Below, piece by piece: positions 1-10,985 of a stretch of 64,000 nt of DNA. Position numbers and translations under genes: made by a program. The stretch lies in contig JAOWCC010001604.1 of assembly GCA_030867875.1 (NCBI GenBank), positions 1 through 64,000 of the forward strand. The letters run 5' to 3'. Origin of the DNA: Actinernus sp. WN-2022 (taxonomy: Eukaryota; Cnidaria; Anthozoa; Actiniaria; Actinernidae). The notes under the pieces were generated by a model that worked only from the letters and a program-made list of their open reading frames with translations, was not told the origin of the DNA and ran no database searches. Position 1 is the stretch's first letter; every line of letters starts with the position of its first letter.

Positions 1-1187
1 TGCAGGATGATGCACGATGATGCACGATGATGTAGGATGAAAGAGGAGGATGAGTTGTATTTATTTATTTGTTAATTTTTTATACATTTCTTTATGTATT
101 TCTATTTCTTTTTATTAATTTCTATTTATTTATTTATTTTGTTCATGATGGGCCAGTATGACGCAGACTGATGCAGGATGATGCAGGATGATGTAGGATG
201 ATGCAGGATGATGCAGAATGATGCAGGATGATGTAGGATAATGTAGGATGAAAGAGGAGGATGTGTCGTATTTATTTATTTGTTAATTTTTTATACATTT
301 CTTTATGTATTTCTATTTCTTTTTATTAATTTCTATTTATTTATTTATTTTGTTCATGATGGGCCAGTATGACGCAGGATGATGCAGGATGATGCAGGAT
401 GATGCAGGATGATGCAGGATGATGCAGGATGATGCAGGATGATGCAGGATGATGCAGGATGATGCAGGATGATGCAGGATGATGCAGGATGATGCAGGAT
501 GATGCAGGATGATGCAGGATGATGCAGGATGATGCAGGATGATGCAGGATGATGCAGGATGATGCAGGATGATGCAGGATGAAGCAGGATGATGCAGGAT
601 GATGCAGGATGATGCAGGATGATGCAGGATGAAGCAGGATGATGCAGGATGGTGCAGGATGATGCAGGATGATGCAGGATGATGCAGGATGATGCACGAT
701 GATGCAGGATGATGCAGGATGATGCAGGATGATGCAGGGTGATGCAGGATGATGCAGGATGATCAAGGATGATGCAGGAGGATGCAGGATGATGCAGGAG
801 GATGCAGGATGATGCAGGATGATGCAGGATGATGCAGGATGATGCAGGATGATGCAGGATGATGCAGGATGATGCAGGATGATGCAGGATGATGCAGGAT
901 GATGCAGGATGATGCAGGATGATGCAGGATGATGCAGGATGATGCAGGAAGATGCAGGATGATGCAGGATGATGCAGGATGATGCAGGATGATGCAGGAT
1001 GATGCAGGATGATGCAGGATGATGCAGGATGATGCAGGATGATGCAGGGTGATGCAGGATGATGCAGGATGATGCAGGATGATGCAGGCTGATGCAGGAT
1101 GATGCAGGATGATGCAGGATGATGCAGGATGATGCAGGATGATGCACGATGATGCACGATGATGTAGGATGAAAGAGGAGGATGAGT
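1..1187 (+). repeat. Array entry: A - short block - B - long block
   Basis: Holds an A spacer (core from 56), a short block of about 100 bp with gatgtagg units, a B spacer (core from 268) and a decamer block of about 800 bp (376-1160). That block includes two gaagcagg units, one ggtgcagg, one cacgatg, the gatcaagg string and a late ggctgatg. The A-short-B order repeats at 1188, 4121 and 7422, so this is the right-hand part of a further higher-order copy cut by the window edge. Confidence 0.85.
731..810 (+). repeat. Diagnostic variant string (gggtgatg - gatcaagg - gaggatg x2)
   Basis: This string contains a gggtgatg unit, two normal decamers, gatgatcaagg, and two gaggatgcagg units separated by one normal decamer. 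It recurs about 40 times, for example near 1890, 2490, 3670, 4815, 6580, 8120, 9865, 11855, 16390, 22395, 26270, 31570, 32925, 37340, 39565, 45130, 55560, 58765 and 62510. It is a reliable marker for aligning higher-order copies. The gatcaagg unit is a decamer with tg changed to ca and creates a TGATCA site. Confidence 0.85.
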
Positions 1188-1298
1188 TGTATTTATTTAT
1201 TTGTTAATTTTTTATACATTTCTTTATGTATTTCTATTTCTTTTTATTAATTTCTATTTATTTATTTATTTTGTTCATGATGGGCCAGTATGACGCAG
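1161..1298 (+). repeat. Spacer subfamily A (representative copy)
   Basis: Type A follows decamers ending gcacgatgatgcacgatg and has the left flank gatgtaggatgaaagagg, then gaggatgagttgtattt. The AT-rich body holds tttatttatttgttaatttt, the common palindromic core, tatttctatttc and a tatttatttatttatttt run. It ends with catgatgggccagtatgacg. Cores begin near 56, 1188, 3180, 4121, 6097, 7422, 9383, 12530, 18337, 24421, 28217, 44980, 46161, 46952, 47705, 51721 and 53327. An A-prime form with attgatttatttatt occurs near 35287, 36830, 38697 and 40239. A third form with ttattctttt or ttaattaattt occurs near 48207, 49170, 53837 and 54810. Function unknown; I see no coding potential. Confidence 0.9.
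1214..1231. repeat. Inverted repeat in spacer core (A/B form, 6-bp arms)
   Basis: Arms atacat (1214-1219) and atgtat (1226-1231) flank the 6-nt loop ttcttt. The same core, tacatttctttatgta, is kept in virtually all spacers of every subfamily, while the flanking T-runs and edges vary. A hairpin or a dyad protein-binding site is possible; no binding protein can be named. Confidence 0.8.
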
Positions 1299-1360
1299 AC
1301 TGATGCAGGATGATGCAGGATGATGTAGGATGATGCAGGATGATGCAGGATGATGCAGGA

Positions 1361-1509
1361 TGATGTAGGATAATGTAGGATGAAAGAGGAGGATGTGTCG
1401 TATTTATTTATTTGTTAATTTTTTATACATTTCTTTATGTATTTCTATTTCTTTTTATTAATTTCTATTTATTTATTTATTTTGTTCATGATGGGCCAGT
1501 ATGACGCAG
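1361..1509 (+). repeat. Spacer subfamily B (representative copy)
   Basis: Type B has the left flank gatgtaggataatgtagg, then gatgaaagaggaggatgtg followed by tcgtattta. The rest of the AT-rich body is close to type A. It is the commonest type. Examples start near 268, 1399, 4332, 7633, 11704, 14036, 14767, 16238, 16998, 18547, 20038, 20769, 22240, 23001, 24630, 26119, 26881, 28428, 29802, 30676, 31428, 32783, 35609, 39017, 49772, 50862, 52412, 55408, 56493, 57181, 57903, 58624, 59982, 62359 and 63981 (cut by the window end). A subform with tcctattta instead of tcgtattta is confined to copies near 33761, 34152, 36012, 37170, 37561, 39421, 60960 and 61370, marking a local lineage. Confidence 0.9.
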
Positions 1510-2076
1510 GATGATGCAGGATGATGCAGGATGATGCAGGATGATGCAGGATGATGCAGGATGATGCAGGATGATGCAGGATGATGCAGGATGATGCAGG
1601 ATGATGCAGGATGATGCAGGATGATGCAGGATGATGCAGGATGATGCAGGATGATGCAGGATGATGCAGGATGATGCAGGATGATGCAGGATGATGCAGG
1701 ATGATGCAGGATGAAGCAGGATGATGCAGGATGATGCAGGATGATGCAGGATGATGCAGGATGATGCAGGATGATGCAGGATGAAGCAGGATGATGCAGG
1801 ATGGTGCAGGATGATGCAGGATGATGCAGGATGATGCAGGATGATGCACGATGATGCAGGATGATGCAGGATGATGCAGGATGATGCAGGGTGATGCAGG
1901 ATGATGCAGGATGATCAAGGATGATGCAGGAGGATGCAGGATGATGCAGGAGGATGCAGGATGATGCAGGATGATGCAGGATGATGCAGGATGATGCAGG
2001 ATGAAGCAGGATGATGCAGGATGATGCAGGATGATGCAGGATGATGAAGGATGATGCAGGATGATGCAGGATGATG

Positions 2077-2214
2077 CACGATAATGCACGATAATGTAGG
2101 ATGAAAGAGTAGGATGCATTTTTTTTTAAATACATTTCTTTATGTATATCTATTTCTTTTTATTAATTTATATTTATTTATTTATTTTGTTCATGATGGG
2201 CCAGTATGACGCAG
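2077..2214 (+). repeat. Spacer subfamily C (representative copy)
   Basis: Type C follows cacgataatgcacgataatg, then gtaggatgaaagagtaggat and a gcatttttttt run that reads into either aaatacat or tatacat. The core is followed by atgtatatctatttc and by aatttatatttatttattt. Cores begin near 2117, 2722, 5055, 5650, 6815, 8340, 8937, 10100, 10986, 12080, 17717, 19218, 23210, 23796, 25293, 27590, 29088, 31804, 33153, 34521, 36380, 37930, 39789, 40697, 48736, 50132, 51244, 52911, 54372, 55763, 56871, 59003, 60351 and 61649. It lacks the tttatttatttgtt arm of A and B, so its AT-rich body is about 10-15 bp shorter. Confidence 0.9.
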
Positions 2215-2733
2215 GATGATGCAGGATGATGCAGGATGATGCAGGATGAGGCAGGATGATGCAGGATGAGGCAGGATGATGCAGGATGATGCAGGATGAT
2301 GCAGGATGATGCAGGATGATGCAGGATGATGCAGGATGATGCAGGATGATGCAGGATGATGCAGGATGATGCAGGATGATGCAGGATGATGCAGGATGAT
2401 GCAGGATGATGCAGGATGATGCAGGATGATGCAGGAAGATGCAGGATGATGCAGGATGATGCAGGATGATGCAGGATGATGCAGGGTGATGCAGGATGAT
2501 GCAGGATGATCAAGGATGATGCAGGAGGATGCAGGATGATGCAGGAGGATGCAGGATGATGCAGGATGATGCAGGAAGATGCAGGATGATGCAGGATGAA
2601 GCAGGATGATGCAGGATGATGCAGGATGATGCAGGATGATGCAGGATGATGCAGGATGATGCAGGATGATGCAGGATGATGCACGATAATGCACGATAAT
2701 GTAGGATGAAAGAGTAGGATGCATTTTTTTTTT

Positions 2734-2753
2734 TATACATTTCTTTATGTATA
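2734..2753. repeat. Inverted repeat in spacer core (C/D form, 7-bp arms)
   Basis: In C and D spacers whose T-run ends tttatacat, the arms extend to tatacat (2734-2740) and atgtata (2747-2753) around the same ttcttt loop. In C copies reading aaatacat the arm is 6 bp. One copy near 50150 is disrupted by an indel in the loop region. Confidence 0.8.
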
Positions 2754-4120
2754 TCTATTTCTTTTTATTAATTTATATTTATTTATTTATTTTGTTCATG
2801 ATGGGCCAGTATGACGCAGGATGATGCAGGATGATGCAGGATGATGCAGGATGAGGCAGGATGATGCAGGATGATGCAGGATGATGCAGGATGAGGCAGG
2901 ATGATGCAGGATGATGCAGGATGATGCAGGATGATGCAGGATGATGCAGGATGATGCAGGATGATGCAGGATGATGCAGGATGATGCAGGATGATGCAGG
3001 AAGATGCAGCATGATGCAGGATGATGCAGGATGATGCAGGATGATGCAGGATGATGCAGGATGATGCAGGATGATGCAGGATGATGCAGGATGATGCAGG
3101 ATGATGCAGGATGATGCAGGATGATGCAGGATGATGCACGATGATGCACGATGATGTAGGATGAAAGAGGAGGATGAGTTGTATTTATTTATTTGTTAAT
3201 TTTTTATACATTTCTTTATGTATTTCTATTTCTTTTTATTAATTTCTATTTATTTATTTATTTTGTTCATGATGGGCCAGTATGACGCAGGATGATGCAG
3301 GATGATGCAGGATGATGCAGGATGATGCAGGATGATGCAGGATGATGCAGGATGATGCAGGATGATGCACGATGATGCAGGATGATGCAGGATGATGCAG
3401 GATGATGCAGGATGATGCAGGATGATGCAGGATGATGCAGGATGATGCAGGATGATGCAGGATGATGCAGGATGATGCAGGATGATGCAGGATGATGCAG
3501 GATGATGCAGGATGATGCAGGATGATGCAGGATGATGCAGGATGATGCAGGATGATGCAGGATGAAGCAGGATGATGCAGGATGGTGCAGGATGATGCAG
3601 GATGATGCAGGATGATGCAGGATGATGCACGATGATGCAGGATGATGCAGGATGATGCAGGATGATGCAGGGTGATGCAGGATGATGCAGGATGATCAAG
3701 GATGATGCAGGAGGATGCAGGATGATGCAGGAGGATGCAGGATGATGCAGGATGATGCAGGATGATGCAGGATGATGCAGGATGATGCAGGATGATGCAG
3801 GATGATGCAGGATGATGCAGGATGATGCAGGATGATGCAGGATGATGCAGGATGATGCAGGATGATGCAGGATGATGCAGGAAGATGCAGGATGATGCAG
3901 GATGATGCAGGATGATGCAGGATGATGCAGGATGATGCAGGATGATGCAGGATGATGCAGGATGATGCAGGATGATGCAGGGTGATGCAGGATGATGCAG
4001 GATGATGCAGGATGATGCAGGCTGATGCAGGATGATGCAGGATGATGCAGGATGATGCAGGATGATGCAGGATGATGCACGATGATGCACGATGATGTAG
4101 GATGAAAGAGGAGGATGAGT

Positions 4121-7100
4121 TGTATTTATTTATTTGTTAATTTTTTATACATTTCTTTATGTATTTCTATTTCTTTTTATTAATTTCTATTTATTTATTT
4201 ATTTTGTTCATGATGGGCCAGTATGACGCAGACTGATGCAGGATGATGCAGGATGATGTAGGATGATGCAGGATGATGCAGGATGATGCAGGATGATGTA
4301 GGATAATGTAGGATGAAAGAGGAGGATGTGTCGTATTTATTTATTTGTTAATTTTTTATACATTTCTTTATGTATTTCTATTTCTTTTTATTAATTTCTA
4401 TTTATTTATTTATTTTGTTCATGATGGGCCAGTATGACGCAGGATGATGCAGGATGATGCAGGATGATGCAGGATGATGCAGGATGATGCAGGATGATGC
4501 AGGATGATGCAGGATGATGCAGGATGATGCAGGATGATGCAGGATGATGCAGGATGATGCAGGATGATGCAGGATGATGCAGGATGATGCAGGATGATGC
4601 AGGATGATGCAGGATGATGCAGGATGATGCAGGATGAAGCAGGATGATGCAGGATGATGCAGGATGATGCAGGATGATGCAGGATGATGCAGGATGATGC
4701 AGGATGAAGCAGGATGATGCAGGATGGTGCAGGATGATGCAGGATGATGCAGGATGATGCAGGATGATGCACGATGATGCAGGATGATGCAGGATGATGC
4801 AGGATGATGCAGGGTGATGCAGGATGATGCAGGATGATCAAGGATGATGCAGGAGGATGCAGGATGATGCAGGAGGATGCAGGATGATGCAGGATGATGC
4901 AGGATGATGCAGGATGATGCAGGATGAAGCAGGATGATGCGAAGCAGGATGATGCAGGATGATGCAGGATGATGCAGGATGATGAAGGATGATGCAGGAT
5001 GATGCAGGATGATGCACGATAATGCACGATAATGTAGGATGAAAGAGTAGGATGCATTTTTTTTTAAATACATTTCTTTATGTATATCTATTTCTTTTTA
5101 TTAATTTATATTTATTTATTTATTTTGTTCATGATGGGCCAGTATGACGCAGGATGATGCAGGATGATGCAGGATGATGCAGGATGAGGCAGGATGATGC
5201 AGGATGAGGCAGGATGATGCAGGATGATGCAGGATGATGCAGGATGATGCAGGATGATGCAGGATGATGCAGGATGATGCAGGATGATGCAGGATGATGC
5301 AGGATGATGCAGGATGATGCAGGATGATGCAGGATGATGCAGGATGATGCAGGATGATGCAGGAAGATGCAGGATGATGCAGGATGATGCAGGATGATGC
5401 AGGATGATGCAGGTTGATGCAGGATGATGCAGGATGATCAAGGATGATGCAGGAGGATGCAGGATGATGCAGGAGGATGCAGGATGATGCAGGATGATGC
5501 AGGAAGATGCAGGATGATGCAGGATGAAGCAGGATGATGCAGGATGATGCAGGATGATGCAGGATGATGCAGGATGATGCAGGATGATGCAGGATGATGC
5601 AGGATGATGCACGATAATGCACGATAATGTAGGATGAAAGAGTAGGATGCATTTTTTTTTTATACATTTCTTTATGTATATCTATTTCTTTTTATTAATT
5701 TATATTTATTTATTTATTTTGTTCATGATGGGCCAGTATGACGCAGGATGATGCAGGATGATGCAGGATGATGCAGGATGAGGCAGGATGATGCAGGATG
5801 ATGCAGGATGATGCAGGATGAGGCAGGATGATGCAGGATGATGCAGGATGATGCAGGATGATGCAGGATGATGCAGGATGATGCAGGATGATGCAGGATG
5901 ATGCAGGATGATGCAGGATGATGCAGGAAGATGCAGCATGATGCAGGATGATGCAGGATGATGCAGGATGATGCAGGATGATGCAGGATGATGCAGGATG
6001 ATGCAGGATGATGCAGGATGATGCAGGATGATGCAGGATGATGCAGGATGATGCACGATGATGCACGATGATGTAGGATGAAAGAGGAGGATGAGTTGTA
6101 TTTATTTATTTGTTAATTTTTTATACATTTCTTTATGTATTTCTATTTCTTTTTATTAATTTCTATTTATTTATTTATTTTGTTCATGATGGGCCAGTAT
6201 GACGCAGGATGATGCAGGATGATGCAGGATGATGCAGGATGATGCAGGATGATGCAGGATGATGCAGGATGATGCAGGATGATGCAGGATGATGCAGGAT
6301 GATGCAGGATGATGCAGGATGATGCAGGATGATGCAGGATGATGCAGGATGATGCAGGATGATGCAGGATGATGCAGGATGATGCAGGATGATGCAGGAT
6401 GAAGCAGGATGATGCAGGATGATGCAAGATGATGCAGGATGATGCAGGATGATGCAGGATGATGCAGGATGAAGCAGGATGATGCAGGATGGTGCAGGAT
6501 GATGCAGGATGATGCAGGATGATGCAGGATGATGCACGATGATGCAGGATGATGCAGGATGATGCAGGATGATGCAGGGTGATGCAGGATGATGCAGGAT
6601 GATCAAGGATGATGCAGGAGGATGTAGGATGATGCAGGAGGATGCAGGATGATGCAGGATGATGCAGGATGATGCAGGATGATGCAGGATGAAGCAGGAT
6701 GATGCAGGATGATGCAGGATGATGCAGGATGATGCAGGATGATGCAGGATGATGCAGGATGATGCAGGATGATGCACGATAATGCACGATAATGTAGGAT
6801 GAAAGAGTAGGATGCATTTTTTTTAAAATACATTTCTTTATGTATATCTATTTCTTTTTATTAATTTATATTTATTTATTTATTTTGTTCATGATGGGCC
6901 AGTATGACGCAGGATGATGCAGGATGATGCAGGATGATGCAGGATGAGGCAGGATGATGCAGGATGAGGCAGGATGATGCAGGATGATGCAGGATGATGC
7001 AGGATGATGCAGGATGATGCAGGATGATGCAGGATGATGCAGGATGATGCAGGATGATGCAGAATGATGCAGGATGATGCAGGATGATGCAGGATGATGC

Positions 7101-7421
7101 AGGATGATGCAGGATGATGCAGGCTGATGCAGGATGATGCAGGATGATGCAGGATGATGCAGGATGATGCAGGATGATGCAGGAAGATGCAGGATGATGC
7201 AGGATGATGCAGGATGATGCAGGATGATGCAGGATGATGCAGGATGATGCAGGATGATGCAGGATGATGCAGGATGATGCAGGGTGATGCAGGATGATGC
7301 AGGATGATGCAGGATGATGCAGGCTGATGCAGGATGATGCAGGATGATGCAGGATGATGCAGGATGATGCAGGATGATGCACGATGATGCACGATGATGT
7401 AGGATGAAAGAGGAGGATGAG
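4121..7421 (+). repeat. Higher-order repeat, copy 2 (about 3.3 kb)
   Basis: Spacer order A 4121, B 4332, C 5055, C 5650, A 6097, C 6815. It matches copy 3 at an offset of 3301 bp before, and 3287 bp after, a 15-bp tandem duplication of gaagcaggatgatgc at 4926-4955 that copy 3 lacks. From about 5112 to 6830 the two copies appear identical in block lengths and variant positions. Confidence 0.87.
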
Positions 7422-10400
7422 TTGTATTTATTTATTTGTTAATTTTTTATACATTTCTTTATGTATTTCTATTTCTTTTTATTAATTTCTATTTATTTAT
7501 TTATTTTGTTCATGATGGGCCAGTATGACGCAGACTGATGCAGGATGATGCAGGATGATGTAGGATGATGCAGGATGATGCAGGATGATGCAGGATGATG
7601 TAGGATAATGTAGGATGAAAGAGGAGGATGTGTCGTATTTATTTATTTGTTAATTTTTTATACATTTCTTTATGTATTTCTATTTCTTTTTATTAATTTC
7701 TATTTATTTATTTATTTTGTTCATGATGGGCCAGTATGACGCAGGATGATGCAGGATGATGCAGGATGATGCAGGATGATGCAGGATGATGCAGGATGAT
7801 GCAGGATGATGCAGGATGATGCAGGATGATGCAGGATGATGCAGGATGATGCAGGATGATGCAGGATGATGCAGGATGATGCAGGATGATGCAGGATGAT
7901 GCAGGATGATGCAGGATGATGCAGGATGATGCAGGATGAAGCAGGATGATGCAGGATGATGCAGGATGATGCAGGATGATGCAGGATGATGCAGGATGAT
8001 GCAGGATGAAGCAGGATGATGCAGGATGGTGCAGGATGATGCAGGATGATGCAGGATGATGCAGGATGATGCACGATGATGCAGGATGATGCAGGATGAT
8101 GCAGGATGATGCAGGGTGATGCAGGATGATGCAGGATGATCAAGGATGATGCAGGAGGATGCAGGATGATGCAGGAGGATGCAGGATGATGCAGGATGAT
8201 GCAGGATGATGCAGGATGATGCAGGATGAAGCAGGATGATGCAGGATGATGCAGGATGATGCAGGATGATGAAGGATGATGCAGGATGATGCAGGATGAT
8301 GCACGATAATGCACGATAATGTAGGATGAAAGAGTAGGATGCATTTTTTTTTAAATACATTTCTTTATGTATATCTATTTCTTTTTATTAATTTATATTT
8401 ATTTATTTATTTTGTTCATGATGGGCCAGTATGACGCAGGATGATGCAGGATGATGCAGGATGATGCAGGATGAGGCAGGATGATGCAGGATGAGGCAGG
8501 ATGATGCAGGATGATGCAGGATGATGCAGGATGATGCAGGATGATGCAGGATGATGCAGGATGATGCAGGATGATGCAGGATGATGCAGGATGATGCAGG
8601 ATGATGCAGGATGATGCAGGATGATGCAGGATGATGCAGGATGATGCAGGAAGATGCAGGATGATGCAGGATGATGCAGGATGATGCAGGATGATGCAGG
8701 TTGATGCAGGATGATGCAGGATGATCAAGGATGATGCAGGAGGATGCAGGATGATGCAGGAGGATGCAGGATGATGCAGGATGATGCAGGAAGATGCAGG
8801 ATGATGCAGGATGAAGCAGGATGATGCAGGATGATGCAGGATGATGCAGGATGATGCAGGATGATGCAGGATGATGCAGGATGATGCAGGATGATGCACG
8901 ATAATGCACGATAATGTAGGATGAAAGAGTAGGATGCATTTTTTTTTTATACATTTCTTTATGTATATCTATTTCTTTTTATTAATTTATATTTATTTAT
9001 TTATTTTGTTCATGATGGGCCAGTATGACGCAGGATGATGCAGGATGATGCAGGATGATGCAGGATGAGGCAGGATGATGCAGGATGATGCAGGATGATG
9101 CAGGATGAGGCAGGATGATGCAGGATGATGCAGGATGATGCAGGATGATGCAGGATGATGCAGGATGATGCAGGATGATGCAGGATGATGCAGGATGATG
9201 CAGGATGATGCAGGAAGATGCAGCATGATGCAGGATGATGCAGGATGATGCAGGATGATGCAGGATGATGCAGGATGATGCAGGATGATGCAGGATGATG
9301 CAGGATGATGCAGGATGATGCAGGATGATGCAGGATGATGCACGATGATGCACGATGATGTAGGATGAAAGAGGAGGATGAGTTGTATTTATTTATTTGT
9401 TAATTTTTTATACATTTCTTTATGTATTTCTATTTCTTTTTATTAATTTCTATTTATTTATTTATTTTGTTCATGATGGGCCAGTATGACGCAGGATGAT
9501 GCAGGATGATGCAGGATGATGCAGGATGATGCAGGATGATGCAGGATGATGCAGGATGATGCAGGATGATGCAGGATGATGCAGGATGATGCAGGATGAT
9601 GCAGGATGATGCAGGATGATGCAGGATGATGCAGGATGATGCAGGATGATGCAGGATGATGCAGGATGATGCAGGATGATGCAGGATGAAGCAGGATGAT
9701 GCAGGATGATGCAGGATGATGCAGGATGATGCAGGATGATGCAGGATGATGCAGGATGAAGCAGGATGATGCAGGATGGTGCAGGATGATGCAGGATGAT
9801 GCAGGATGATGCAGGATGATGCACGATGATGCAGGATGATGCAGGATGATGCAGGATGATGCAGGGTGATGCAGGATGATGCAGGATGATCAAGGATGAT
9901 GCAGGAGGATGTAGGATGATGCAGGAGGATGCAGGATGATGCAGGATGATGCAGGATGATGCAGGATGATGCAGGATGAAGCAGGATGATGCAGGATGAT
10001 GCAGGATGATGCAGGATGATGCAGGATGATGCAGGATGATGCAGGATGATGCAGGATGATGCACGATAATGCACGATAATGTAGGATGAAAGAGTAGGAT
10101 GCATTTTTTTTAAAATACATTTCTTTATGTATATCTATTTCTTTTTATTAATTTATATTTATTTATTTATTTTGTTCATGATGGGCCAGTATGACGCAGG
10201 ATGATGCAGGATGATGCAGGATGATGCAGGATGAGGCAGGATGATGCAGGATGAGGCAGGATGATGCAGGATGATGCAGGATGATGCAGGATGATGCAGG
10301 ATGATGCAGGATGATGCAGGATGATGCAGGATGATGCAGGATGATGCAGAATGATGCAGGATGATGCAGGATGATGCAGGATGATGCAGGAAGATGCAGG

Positions 10401-10985
10401 ATGATGCAGGATGATGCAGGATGATGCAGGATGATGCAGGATGATGCAGGATGATGCAGGATGATGCAGGATGATGCAGGATGATGCAGGATGATGCAGG
10501 ATGATGCAGGATGATGCAGGATGATGCAGGATGATGCAGGATGATGCAGGATGATGCAGGATGATGCAGGATGAAGCAGGATGATGCAGGATGATGCAGG
10601 ATGATGCAGGATGATGCAGGATGATGCAGGATGATGCAGGATGAAGCAGGATGATGCAGGATGGTGCAGGATGATGCAGGATGATGCAGGATGATGCAGG
10701 ATGATGCACGATGATGCAGGATGATGCAGGATGATGCAGGATGATGCAGGGTGATGCAGGATGATGCAGGATGATCAAGGATGATGCAGGAGGATGTAGG
10801 ATGATGCAGGAGGATGCAGGATGATGCAGGAGGATGCAGGATGATGCAGGATGATGCAGGATGAAGCAGGATGATGCAGGATGATGCAGGATGATGCAGG
10901 ATGATGCAGGATGATGCAGGATGATGCAGGATGATGCAGGATGATGCACGATAATGCACGATAATGTAGGATGAAAGAGTAGGAT
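7422..10985 (+). repeat. Higher-order repeat, copy 3, ending in a fused block
   Basis: Spacer order A 7422, B 7633, C 8340, C 8937, A 9383, C 10100. It is nearly identical to copy 2 up to about 10175. The last block (about 10190-10970) starts like the block after the C spacer of copy 2: two gaggcagg units, cagaatg, gaagatg. It then continues with the variant order of the block that precedes such a C spacer: gaagcagg, ggtgcagg, cacgatg, gatcaagg, gaggatgtagg. It looks like a spacer-free recombination joint. Confidence 0.8.

Larger units (their letters stand above)
1188..4120 (+). repeat. Higher-order repeat, copy 1 (about 2.9 kb)
   Basis: Spacer order A 1188, B 1399, C 2117, C 2722, A 3180, then the A spacer of the next copy at 4121. 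Matching spacers lie about 2.92-2.94 kb upstream of those in copy 2. Unlike copies 2 and 3, the block after the A spacer at 3180 runs about 850 bp directly into an A spacer, with no intervening C. That block resembles the one at 376-1160 with two extra decamers. Confidence 0.85.

Noticed and set aside
146..166. gatgggccagtatgacgc edge as a CRE/AP-1 or plant site II promoter element
   Set aside because: Only a partial match to these short motifs; it is a conserved repeat edge with no gene nearby.
1195..1275. Promoter with TATA box (ttttttatacat) or AU-rich regulatory element in each spacer
   Set aside because: The motif is expected by chance in such AT-rich sequence, and there is no associated gene or transcript evidence.
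1195..1275. Yeast-type replication origin (ARS consensus) in the T-rich spacer
   Set aside because: The best match by eye has a mismatch in the core, and such partial matches are expected in T-rich DNA; there is no independent evidence.
1188..1298. Spacer as a short transposable element (SINE or MITE-like) inserted many times
   Set aside because: No terminal inverted repeats at the spacer edges, no RNA polymerase III A/B boxes, no clear target-site duplication (untestable within the decamer), and always one orientation at regular positions with subfamily-specific flanks. Spread by amplification of block plus spacer explains it better.
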